10,643 nt of DNA from Burkholderiales bacterium (GTDB lineage Bacteria > Pseudomonadota > Gammaproteobacteria > Burkholderiales > Burkholderiaceae_C): the NCBI GenBank assembly GCA_016703325.1, contig JADJCH010000072.1:1-10643 (forward strand). Reading direction: 5' to 3'. The first letter of the stretch is position 1; every line of letters starts with the position of its first letter. The notes beneath the pieces are model-generated. The model did no database searches and was not told the DNA's origin. It was given only the letters and a program-made list of their open reading frames with translations. This document shows positions 1 to 6,621 of this stretch, piece after piece. Position numbers and translations under genes: made by a program.

Positions 1-1
1 C

Positions 2-17
2 CAATGCCATTAAGTTA
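2..17 (+). repeat. Left terminal inverted repeat of the IS4-family element
   Basis: CAATGCCATTAAGTTA matches the reverse complement of 1396-1411 with no mismatch. It marks the left transposase-binding end of the element. Confidence 0.9.
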
Positions 18-28
18 AGAGCCCAGTT

Positions 29-34
29 TATAAT
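29..34 (+). promoter_or_regulatory. Possible -10 box for the IS4 transposase
   Basis: A consensus TATAAT lies just inside the left end, about 75 bases before the transposase start. I see no convincing -35 hexamer at 16-18 bases spacing inside the element, so either the promoter is weak or its -35 is different. This is a motif match only. Confidence 0.25.
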
Positions 35-108
35 AAGGCCCAGTCGATCTTCATCCAAAAGCGAGATATTTCACAGTATGGGAAATTCTCAAAATTTGTG
101 CCAGCATT

Positions 109-1388
109 TTGAATGGAATCAAGAATTCTCTGCAATCTCAAGAGTTTGTTGCTACACATCGTGTCAGCCCCTCTGACTTCACGCGCAAACGCTGCCTGAG
201 TGCGGATATCTTGGTTGCCTTCTTGCTCCAGATGGCCGGCGGCAGATCGTTGCAGGTCGGGCTGGATCAGTTTTTCTGCGCCCTCAGTGGCGGGGCGACC
301 TTGACCCGCAAGGTCACCAAGAGTGCACTTTCGCAGGCTCGCAAGAAACTTCAGCCTTCGGCCTTGGCCGCCATTGGCGCGCAGTGGGTGCGGCAATGGC
401 TGGCGGCTGTAGGCGAGCACCGCTGGAACGGCTTGCGCGTGGTGGCAGCCGATGGCACCTGTGTGCGTGTTCCCAGGTGGCGTGAGACCCAGGATGCCTA
501 CGGGCTGGGTCCCAATGGCGACGGCTCCGTGGTGATGGCGCGCGTGGTGGGGTTGCTGGCGGTGGACTCCAGCCAGATGCTGCATGCCGAGGTCGGCAGC
601 TACGCCGATGGGGAACGCAGCCTGTTGGTGCGCGCGCTGGGTGCCCTTTCGGTTGGCGATCTGTTGGTCCTTGATCGCGGGTATCCAGCTTGGTGGTTGT
701 TCGCCCTGTTCGGGCAGCGCGGCGTGCCGTTCTGCGCCAGGCTGGACAGTTGCAGCTGCGGCAGCGCGAAGGTCAGGCAGTTCGTTCGCAGCGGCGCGGC
801 CGAACAAGTCATCGAAGTGCACCTCAAAAGCCCTGATCTAGCCAAACTTCGCAAGGCCGCAGGCGCAGGCTGGCGCCGACCGTGCTGCGTTTGCGTCTGG
901 TGCGGGTGGTCTTGTCCACCGGCAACATCGAGGTCCTGGTCACATCTTTGCTCGATACCGTCGCCTACCCAGCTGCCGAGTTTGCAGCGCTCTACCATGC
1001 CCGCTGGCGCATCGAGGAGGCATTCAAGACCCTCAAATGTCGCCTGCACCTCGAAGGCTTCACTGGGGAGTTGCCCTGCGCCATCGAGCAGGAGATCCAC
1101 GCCAAGATCTTGGTGGCCAACATCACCGCAGCGCTTTGCACCCAGGCTCACGCGCAACTCGAAGCTGGCAAAGCCGAACATTACCGGGTCAATCAAACAG
1201 TTGCGATCAAGCACTGGTCAGCCTTGGCCGTGGCATGGATCTGCGGCAATACAAAACTGCTGCACAACAAGCTCAAAGAGTTGATCGCAGTCTTGACGGT
1301 GAGTCTCGACAAGATACGCCCCGGTAGATCCTGCCCAAGGAATTTCAAAGCCCATGGCGCTCAACGCCCTCGTCGAGCGTATCAATGA
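109..1388 (+). pseudogene. IS4-family DDE transposase, frameshifted
   Basis: This would catalyse cut-and-paste transposition of the surrounding element. The 5' part (frame of 109 to about 870) has the N-terminal DFTRKR and SQARKK signatures of this IS4 subgroup, the first catalytic Asp in VVAADGT and the second in LVLDRGY. The 3' part continues in another frame from about 870 to the TGA at 1386-1388 and holds the full YREK signature (YHARWRIEEAFKTLK), which contains the catalytic Glu. The frames join cleanly if one base is missing near 870, since re-reading C870 gives Gly-Leu-Ala-Pro-Thr-Val. No slippery heptamer is visible there, so I read it as a disabling deletion (or sequencing error) rather than programmed frameshifting. 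The start is uncertain: TTG at 109 is the first usual start codon, but homologous-looking sequence (WEILK) begins near 79, with only ATT codons available. The original start may also be lost. Confidence 0.85.
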
Positions 1389-1395
1389 GCTCGAC

Positions 1396-1411
1396 TAACT
1401 TAATGGCATTG
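1396..1411 (-). repeat. Right terminal inverted repeat of the IS4-family element
   Basis: TAACTTAATGGCATTG is the exact reverse complement of 2-17. It starts eight bases after the transposase stop (TGA 1386-1388). The IS30-like reading frame resumes immediately after it. Confidence 0.9.
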
Positions 1412-1412
1412 C

Positions 1413-1658
1413 TACAGCCCCTGGCAGCGCGGCTCCAACGAGAACATGAACGGCTTGGTCCGACAGTTCCTACCCAAGGGCACTGATCTGTCCTCCATCA
1501 CCCCGCAGAAGCTTGCCTACATCGAAGCCATGCTCAATGACCGGCCTCGCAAGATCCTCGACTTCCGAACGCCTCGCGAGGTCTATACCGAAATCGTCCA
1601 GGCCAAGCTCGCCGAGAGACAGGCGGTCACTGCCAAAACCGTTGCACTTCAGACTTGA
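1413..1658 (+). pseudogene. IS30-family transposase, 3' fragment cut by the IS4 element
   Basis: Directly after the IS4 right end an open frame reads YSPWQRGSNENMNG, then RQFLPKGTDLS and LNDRPRK, and ends at TGA 1656-1658. This is the C-terminal part of the IS30-family DDE integrase core; the Glu of the NEN segment is the expected third catalytic acid. Only about 81 codons remain, against roughly 320-380 in a full IS30 transposase. The N-terminal HTH and both catalytic Asp residues would lie left of the window if the interrupted gene is otherwise present. The frame begins at the IS boundary, with no start codon of its own before ATG 1446, so it should not be functional. The IS30 right inverted repeat probably lies around 1640-1670, overlapping the stop, but the partner end is not visible. 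Confidence 0.85.
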
Positions 1659-2083
1659 CTCCGCCAGGCTGAGAAGCGTGACTGCAGCCAAGCCAATAGA
1701 CGACCGGGCAAAAAGTTCCTGAATCATGGGGCAACCTGATTGAATTGGTAGGGGGTGAGCGAGAAAAAGACGCACAGGGCCGGTATTGACGAGACTTTCG
1801 CGCTGTTGTTCAAGACATGCGATACCGGTTCATTCCCGCAATGAAGTTTGCTTTGCCCTCGCATTTTTCGTGATCCCGCGTCTTGGTGGTCCGGGTTTGG
1901 TGAGTACCCGAATGTGATTTGCTGCACGAAAACGATGAACTTGGTCGATTTGTGGCGCATTGAACGTATCGCAAGAAACACATCTGCTGTATGCGGTGCG
2001 ACACGGCCCGGGGCATGGCTGCCGCCGGGCCGTTTCTGGACCTGAGCGATCAGGGATGGAAGGGGCGGCAGTTCAGCGCCGCC
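1659..2083. other. Gene-free, low-GC scar between IS remnants and the sugar transferase gene
   Basis: No convincing gene is seen on either strand; the open frames (about 65-85 codons) have no recognisable motif or good ribosome site. Hand counts on 60-base rows give about 47-53% GC (1741-1800, 1861-1920, 1921-1980), far below the roughly 70% of the resident genes to the right. It contains a 7-bp inverted repeat (CCGGTAT 1780-1786 / ATACCGG 1822-1828) and, near its right end, a strong GC hairpin at 2004-2032. It could be a decayed mobile element or imported DNA left between IS30 and the chromosome. Confidence 0.5.
2004..2032. terminator. GC-rich hairpin downstream of the sugar transferase gene
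   Basis: CGGCCCGG (2004-2011) pairs exactly with CCGGGCCG (2025-2032), and an inner GGC/GCC pair extends the stem across a bulge. It lies about 50 bases beyond the stop of the minus-strand sugar transferase. On that strand no T-run follows, so it is not a textbook intrinsic terminator; on the plus strand it is followed by TTT. A role as 3'-end stabiliser or weak terminator is inference. Confidence 0.35.
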
Positions 2084-3703
2084 TCAATACGCCTTCTTGT
2101 CAAACCAGGTCACCCCCGCCGTGCGGGCGATGATCTTGAGGTCCAGCAGCAGGGACCAGTTGCGCAGGTATTCCAGGTCGTATTCGATGCGCTTGGCCAT
2201 CTTGTCGAGGGTGTCGGTTTCACCGCGGCAGCCGTTGACCTGGGCCCAGCCGGTGATGCCCGGGCGCACCTTGTGACGCACCATGTAGGACTTGATGAGC
2301 TGGCGGTACTGCTCGTTGTGGGCCACTGCGTGGGGGCGCGGGCCGACGATGCTCATGCGGCCCTGCAGCACGTTGAGGAACTGGGGCAGTTCGTCCAGCG
2401 AGCTGCGGCGCAGGAAGGCGCCGAAGGGGGTGATGCGCGGGTCGTTTTTGCGGGCCTGCTGCATGACCGGGCCGTTGTCCATGGTGGTCATGGAGCGGAA
2501 CTTGTAGACGGTGATCTCCTCGCCGTCCAGGCCGTGGCGGCGCTGTTTGAAGATGGCCGGGCCGGGAGAGGTGGCCTTGACGCCGATGGCGATGACGGCC
2601 AGCAGCGGAGCGATGAGCAGCAGGATGAGGGCGGCCAGGATGAAGTCGCTGGTGCGTTTGACCAGGCCGTTGACGCCGATGAAGGGGCTTTCCAGCAGGC
2701 CCACCACGGGCACGCCGTCCATGTTGTGCATGCGGCCCTGGATGATGTTGACGCCGAAGACGTCCGGCACGAAGTACACGGTGGCCGCGCTGTCCTGCAG
2801 CTGGCCCATCAGGCGCAGGATGCGCGGCTGCTGGCTGAGCGGCAGGGTGACGTAGACGTCCTTGATGCCGCGTTCGGTGATCAGGCGGGGCAGGTCGTCG
2901 AGGCGGCCGAGCAGGTGGCGGTGGGTGACCTCCGGGCAGCGGTGGGGTTCGCGGTCTTCCAGGTAGCCGACAAAGTCGTGGCCGAAGGCCTTGCGGCCCT
3001 TGAGCATCTGCGCCACCTTGTGGCCCAGCGGGCCGGCGCCCACCACCAGTGCGGTGCGGCGGGCATGGGTGTCGGCGGCCTGCATTCGCAGCAAGGCACC
3101 GCCGGCCAGGGCTGCAGCGTAGTGCGCCACCGGGGTGAGGGCGGCCCACCAGAGCAGCACGTCGGTGTCGAAGAACTTGAAGCTGCGGGTGGCCGCGCCG
3201 CAGGCCAGCAGGATGGTGGTGGTCAACGCCCAGGCGGCCGCCACGGAGGTCAGCACGTCCAGCGGGCGCTGGTGGAAGAGGTTTTTGCCCGGAAAGGTGA
3301 GCAGCAGCACCAGCATGGACAGCAGCAGGGTGGCGCGGTCGATGGGTTCACCCTGCCAGAGGGTGACGGCAAACAGCAGGGCCACGGACAGGGCCGGCTC
3401 GACGATGCCGGCCACGAAGCTGGCGATGGACTGCGGCGGGCTGGCGGCGAAGATGGCGCCCGCGCGGGGTTCCGCCGGGGCGGTGGAGGCAAAGGTTTCG
3501 GCTTCCGCGCGCAGCGGGACGACTCTCCCGGGTGGCGCAAGCCGGGCCGTGAGCGGTCGCTCCTGGGCCAGGGTGTGAGTGGTCATGTGCTGAAAGGCCC
3601 CCGCCTTGTCGCTTTCCCCGTGCACGTTGGCGGGCACCCGGCTGCCACGCGGGCGCGTGGCGGCGGGAGGGCCAGCAAGTTGTGAATGGGGGTCGGCGTA
3701 CAT
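2084..3703 (-). CDS. Polyprenyl-phosphate sugar-1-phosphate transferase (WcaJ/EpsB type), exopolysaccharide initiation
   Basis: An inner-membrane enzyme that would transfer a sugar-1-phosphate, probably glucose-1-P, from a UDP-sugar to undecaprenyl phosphate, starting an exopolysaccharide repeat unit. Counting from the GTG at 3727, four hydrophobic segments lie at about 102-124, 134-146, 157-177 and 190-214. A Rossmann-like CoA_binding_3 domain follows (VVGAGPLGHKVAQML, about 225-345), then a membrane segment (361-384) and the bacterial sugar transferase domain. That domain has FKQRRHGLDG, VYKFRSM, the SLDELPQFLNVL catalytic Asp-Glu region, SIVGPRP, RPGITGWAQV and a C-terminal RNWSLLLDLKII. 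The start is unsettled: GTG 3727, ATG 3703 and ATG 3586 are in frame and none has a clear Shine-Dalgarno. I list ATG 3703 (539 aa) because high GC3 continues upstream of 3586; 3586 would give 500 aa, nearer the family's usual ~460-470. Catalytic family is secure; sugar specificity is not. Confidence 0.9.
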   Translation of the reverse strand: MYADPHSQLAGPPAATRPRGSRVPANVHGESDKAGAFQHMTTHTLAQERPLTARLAPPGRVVPLRAEAETFASTAPAEPRAGAIFAASPPQSIASFVAGIVEPALSVALLFAVTLWQGEPIDRATLLLSMLVLLLTFPGKNLFHQRPLDVLTSVAAAWALTTTILLACGAATRSFKFFDTDVLLWWAALTPVAHYAAALAGGALLRMQAADTHARRTALVVGAGPLGHKVAQMLKGRKAFGHDFVGYLEDREPHRCPEVTHRHLLGRLDDLPRLITERGIKDVYVTLPLSQQPRILRLMGQLQDSAATVYFVPDVFGVNIIQGRMHNMDGVPVVGLLESPFIGVNGLVKRTSDFILAALILLLIAPLLAVIAIGVKATSPGPAIFKQRRHGLDGEEITVYKFRSMTTMDNGPVMQQARKNDPRITPFGAFLRRSSLDELPQFLNVLQGRMSIVGPRPHAVAHNEQYRQLIKSYMVRHKVRPGITGWAQVNGCRGETDTLDKMAKRIEYDLEYLRNWSLLLDLKIIARTAGVTWFDKKAY

Positions 3704-3882
3704 CGTTGATTTAGTGAGTGAACGCACTGTGCCTGCGGGCAGGGAGAACCCGAGTCCCGCAGATGAGGGGGTGAGGCGATCAAACCGAGGGAGCCGTGCA
3801 CCAGTAGCCGCTGCAGGATGGGGGCGCGGGTATGTGGGTGTCGCGTTGGCGCTTCAGCGCGGCCCGCAGCAGCCGAGTGGCT
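3704..3882 (-). other. Spacer between the CxxCxxCC gene and the sugar transferase gene
   Basis: The spacer is about 155-180 bases, depending on the sugar transferase start. It holds a 7-bp inverted repeat (CTGCGGG 3733-3739 / CCCGCAG 3756-3762) and a small AT-rich patch near 3700-3725. No convincing -35/-10 pair or sigma-54 site was found. The gap is large enough for the sugar transferase to have its own promoter rather than depend on read-through from the protease operon. Confidence 0.3.
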
Positions 3883-4227
3883 TCAGCGGGAGGGCGGCGG
3901 GGTAGTGAGGAACTGCACATCCAGCTCGCAGTCGCAGCCGATGCCCGCGGCGATGAGCCGCCGGGCGACCAGCTGCAGCGGCAGCCGCAAGAGGCGCAGC
4001 GGTGGCGGCAGGGCCTGCGGCTGGCCCAACAGGGCGCCGCAGAGGTAACGCTGCGTGCCGTCGTCCCAGACCAGTGCGCGGCAGGCGCCGTGGCGGCGAG
4101 CGCTCAACAGCACCCCCAGGGGGCAGGGTTCGACCAGGCAGCAGATGCCGCAGCCGTTGCAGGGCTGGCCAGGCGCCGGTTTGGGCGGCGCCCCCGGGTG
4201 GATGTGGATGACTTGTTCAGTCTCCAC
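3883..4227 (-). CDS. Small cysteine-rich CxxCxxCC protein (possible Zn/Fe-binding)
   Basis: The predicted protein is 114 aa and probably cytoplasmic, with no signal peptide. Counting from the GTG start it has C23-x2-C26-x2-C29-C30, then C35, C49, C63 and a C-terminal GCDCE pair (C98, C100). The CxxCxxCC core is the hallmark of YkgJ-like putative zinc- or iron-chelating proteins (Pfam CxxCxxCC); the later cysteines are arranged as in short Burkholderiales proteins I associate with this type. The role is unknown. The GTG at 4225-4227 overlaps the protease stop (4217-4219) by 11 bases, which suggests translational coupling. The frame stays open upstream to 4335, but that part is a low-complexity shadow of the protease's Gly/hydrophobic tail, so I reject an earlier start. 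Reasonably sure it is a real gene; function not assigned. Confidence 0.75.
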   Translation of the reverse strand: METEQVIHIHPGAPPKPAPGQPCNGCGICCLVEPCPLGVLLSARRHGACRALVWDDGTQRYLCGALLGQPQALPPPLRLLRLPLQLVARRLIAAGIGCDCELDVQFLTTPPPSR

Positions 4228-6361
4228 GGCCGCGGCTGCCCCGGCGGGAGCCCACCGCCGCGCCCAGCAGGGCCAGGCCGAGCAGGGCCAGTTCTGCGGT
4301 GTTGAAGGCGCCACCACCGCCGCCGCCACCGCCACCGCTGGAATCCCCGCCGTCGTCGCTGACCACCGAGTTGTCGCCGCCGCTGCCGGTGGAAACCACC
4401 GCGGTGCTGCTGGCGCTCGCGCCGCTGCTGTCGGTGACGGTGAGCTGCAGCAGCACCGTGGCGTCGCCCTTGGCGGTCAGGGTGGTGCTGCTGCCGCTGC
4501 CGGCGCCCAGGGTGGCGAAGCTGGCACCGCTGGTCAGGCTCCAGGTCCGGCCGGTCAGGGTGTAGCCGGTGCCGGGGCTGGACTGCAGGGCGTCGAAGCC
4601 GCGGCTGTCGTTCAGAGCGATGAGGCTGAGTTCATCGACGATGTTGGCCACCAGGCGGCCGGATGCAGCGGCGGTGACGGCCGCACCCGCATCCAGCATG
4701 CCGGCGCCGCAGGTGGTTTGGGTGCAGTAGCACTCTTTGCCTTGTTCGATCGCGCTGGGTGGCAGGCAGGCTGCGTTGGTGGAGGACTTTTCGTCTGTGT
4801 CGGCACCGGTGGTCGGGAAGCTGCGCGCTGTACTCTTGAGAAGGTTCTGCACCTGCGCGGGGCTGAGTGTCGGGTTGGCCGAAAGCATCAGTGCCGCGGT
4901 GGCGGACACCTGCGGCGCTGCGAAGCTGGTGCCTACCGCAGCGTCTCCGCCGCCACTGGTGTAACCCGCCGACACGGGGGTGGTGAGGCCGGTGTTGCTG
5001 GAGCTGGTGATCGGGTAGAGGCACTCGCCGAAGGTATTGACACAGTTGCCGCCCGGAGCGCTGAGGGTGACTTGATTGCCGAGACTCGAGTAACCGATCT
5101 TGGTGCCGACGTGGCGGATGCCGGCTACGGCGACGACACCGGGACAACTGGCGGGCGCATTCACCGCAAGGCTATCGTTGCCGGCTGACACTACGACGGT
5201 CACACCTTTGGCGAGCACTTCGTTGATGGCTTCGCGGTATGCAATGAAGTTGTACTCATTGGCACAGTCGCCGCGACTCCCCAAACTCAAGTTGATGACG
5301 CTTGCTGGGTTGGGATTTATTGGAGCGCCCGCAACAGCGATCCCTGCAGCCCAACGGATGCCTGCGAGGATGTCGTCGTCATAGCCGAAGCATTTGCCCA
5401 GCACCCGTACAGGCAGGACTCGCACGTTGCGCCCCAGTCCCGCGATACCGATGTTGTTGTTGGTGGCTGCTGCGACGATTCCTGAGGTCTGGGTTCCATG
5501 CCAACTGCTCGGAGCTGCGTAGTACCTGAGGGTTTCATCGTCGAGTTCGCCGCAACCATAGAAAGGGCCGCCTACGGTGTTGTTTTCAACTTCAGTGGTC
5601 CAGTCTCCTGGGTCCGATGGGTCGCCATCCCGTCCATCTCCGTCGACTGAATACAAGGTTCGGGAAACAAAGTCATACCCCGGCAGCAGCTTGCCGGCCA
5701 GGTCGGGGTGGTCGGCCCGCACGCCGGTGTCCAGCACCGCCACCACCACGCTGGCGCTGCCGGTGGTCCTGGCCCAGGCGGCGGGGGCGTTGACGGCGGA
5801 GATGAAGGTGCTGTCTGGCGCCCGCAGGTACCACTGGCCGGCGGCGGGGCTCTGGCTGCTGGCGCCGCTGTAGCGCGGGTCGCTGGGGATGAGGCCGTGG
5901 GCGCGCCGGCGCAGGGAGGGCACGGCGTACTCCACCTCGCTGTCGGCCGACAGCCGGGCCGCCAGCGCGCTGCTGCTCATGCCGCTGGCGGTCAGCACCT
6001 GGTGGCGCGGGCCCACCGCCGGGCCGTCGCCCAGCTTCAGGCCGAGCCGGCTGGACATCGAGGCGGCACGCTGCACGTCGGCCGTGCCGGTGCTGTCCGC
6101 AGAGGCCGTGGACGCCGCAGAGGCCATGCCGGCAGAAAGGGCCGACACGCGGCCGCTGCTGCGGTACTTGACGATGACGCGGGCGCCGCCGCCATCGTCC
6201 TCCGGCAGGCTGGCGGTGCGGCTGGGGCCGCGTTCACCGGCCGCCGCAGCCAGCCCGGTGCAGGCGGCCAGCAGCAGGCCCAGGCTCACTTTCACAGGCC
6301 GGCGCTGCAACAGACCGTGGAAGAAACCGGAGCGGTGGCGGGTGGGGCAGGGCATCGACAT
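4217..6361 (-). CDS. Secreted subtilisin-family (S8) serine protease with Gly-rich C-terminal anchor-like tail
   Basis: An exported endopeptidase of 714 aa from the ATG at 6361 (ATG 6355 and 6436 are also in frame; none has a clear ribosome site). The N-terminus has basic residues (RRPVK) then a hydrophobic stretch ending LLLAACTGLAAAA. It fits a signal peptide I, but LAAC also fits a lipobox. An I9-like propeptide follows (ARVIVKYR to about 150). The S8 triad is Asp211 (AVLDTGVRADHPD), His288 (SWHGTQTSGI) and Ser479 (VGTSFAAPQVS), with oxyanion Asn395 (VVSAGND). Several Cys pairs (for example around 440-447 and 543-551) suggest disulfides of an extracellular enzyme. A Ser/Thr-rich, possibly Ig-like domain (about 570-660) precedes nine Gly, a hydrophobic segment (AELALLGLALLGAAV) and an Arg-rich end, a layout like GlyGly-CTERM sorting signals. 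The catalytic core has markedly lower GC than both flanks. Confidence 0.9.
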   Translation of the reverse strand: MSMPCPTRHRSGFFHGLLQRRPVKVSLGLLLAACTGLAAAAGERGPSRTASLPEDDGGGARVIVKYRSSGRVSALSAGMASAASTASADSTGTADVQRAASMSSRLGLKLGDGPAVGPRHQVLTASGMSSSALAARLSADSEVEYAVPSLRRRAHGLIPSDPRYSGASSQSPAAGQWYLRAPDSTFISAVNAPAAWARTTGSASVVVAVLDTGVRADHPDLAGKLLPGYDFVSRTLYSVDGDGRDGDPSDPGDWTTEVENNTVGGPFYGCGELDDETLRYYAAPSSWHGTQTSGIVAAATNNNIGIAGLGRNVRVLPVRVLGKCFGYDDDILAGIRWAAGIAVAGAPINPNPASVINLSLGSRGDCANEYNFIAYREAINEVLAKGVTVVVSAGNDSLAVNAPASCPGVVAVAGIRHVGTKIGYSSLGNQVTLSAPGGNCVNTFGECLYPITSSSNTGLTTPVSAGYTSGGGDAAVGTSFAAPQVSATAALMLSANPTLSPAQVQNLLKSTARSFPTTGADTDEKSSTNAACLPPSAIEQGKECYCTQTTCGAGMLDAGAAVTAAASGRLVANIVDELSLIALNDSRGFDALQSSPGTGYTLTGRTWSLTSGASFATLGAGSGSSTTLTAKGDATVLLQLTVTDSSGASASSTAVVSTGSGGDNSVVSDDGGDSSGGGGGGGGGAFNTAELALLGLALLGAAVGSRRGSRGRGD
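4310..4336 (-). repeat. Trinucleotide tract coding the poly-glycine linker of the protease
   Basis: Consecutive GGN codons (CCN on the plus strand) encode nine Gly directly before the C-terminal hydrophobic segment. Slippage here would change linker length by whole residues and keep the frame. Confidence 0.7.
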
Positions 6362-6551
6362 CGGGGGGCTCGACCGTTGCGTGGGACTGCGGCGAGTGTA
6401 GGGGGGCCGATGTGTCTGCCCGATTGCTGCCTCCATGGCTGCCTGAGTGGCTTTCCGAGGAGTGTTCCGAGGGGGTGCCGGCCGAATGCCCGGCGTGGAG
6501 CCATCCCGGGCATCCCGATCCGCCGCTCCGGCCTGCCCGGAAAGGGTTCAA
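6362..6551 (-). other. Presumed promoter region of the protease
   Basis: About 190 bases between the PEP-CTERM terminator and the protease start. Being downstream of a strong terminator it should hold the protease promoter, but I found no convincing sigma-70 or sigma-54 elements. The frame is open from ATG 6436, so part of it may be coding if that start is used. Confidence 0.3.
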
Positions 6552-6582
6552 GAAAAACAAAGGCGGAGCATTTGCTCCGCCT
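6552..6582 (-). terminator. Rho-independent terminator of the PEP-CTERM gene
   Basis: On the minus strand a perfect 9-bp stem (AGGCGGAGC, pairing 6561-6569 with 6574-6582) closes a 4-base loop and is followed by TTTGTTTTTCTT. It lies about 40 bases past the PEP-CTERM stop and about 190 bases before the protease start, so the two genes are probably separate transcription units. Confidence 0.9.
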
Positions 6583-6621
6583 GGACAGGTTCAACCCGGG
6601 TTGCCGGGTTGCTGGGCTGCG

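Larger units (their letters stand above)
2..1411 (+). mobile_element. IS4-family insertion sequence, complete ends, broken transposase
   Basis: Both ends carry a perfect 16-bp terminal inverted repeat, CAATGCCATTAAGTTA at 2-17 and its reverse complement at 1396-1411. Between them lies one transposase reading frame with IS4-family catalytic motifs, which fills the element. The bases beyond the repeats differ (C at 1; C at 1412, read as G on the other strand), so the symmetry stops at the likely ends. The element sits inside an IS30-family transposase gene. The target-site duplication cannot be checked because only one base of left flank is in the window. With intact ends but a frameshifted transposase it could probably move only if a related transposase acted in trans. 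Confidence 0.88.

Noticed and set aside
835..885. Programmed ribosomal frameshift in the IS4 transposase
   Set aside because: No slippery heptamer or downstream stem is evident, and a simple one-base deletion explains the data.
28..1214. Minus-strand open frames inside the IS4 element
   Set aside because: They are shadows of the transposase; all transposase motifs read on the plus strand.
1724..2016. Short open frames (65-85 codons) in the low-GC spacer
   Set aside because: No recognisable motif, no good ribosome site and mutual overlap on both strands; open-frame length is expected by chance.
1991..3685. Plus-strand 564-codon open frame opposite the sugar transferase
   Set aside because: It is an antisense shadow: its translation is Gln/Gly/Asp/His/Ala-rich low complexity with no domain, whereas the minus strand gives a complete, well-known enzyme.
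4228..4335. Extended N-terminus of the CxxCxxCC protein
   Set aside because: The extra 36 residues are Trp/Pro/Ala/Cys low complexity lying over the protease's Gly tract and hydrophobic tail in another frame; the family-like part begins after the GTG at 4227.
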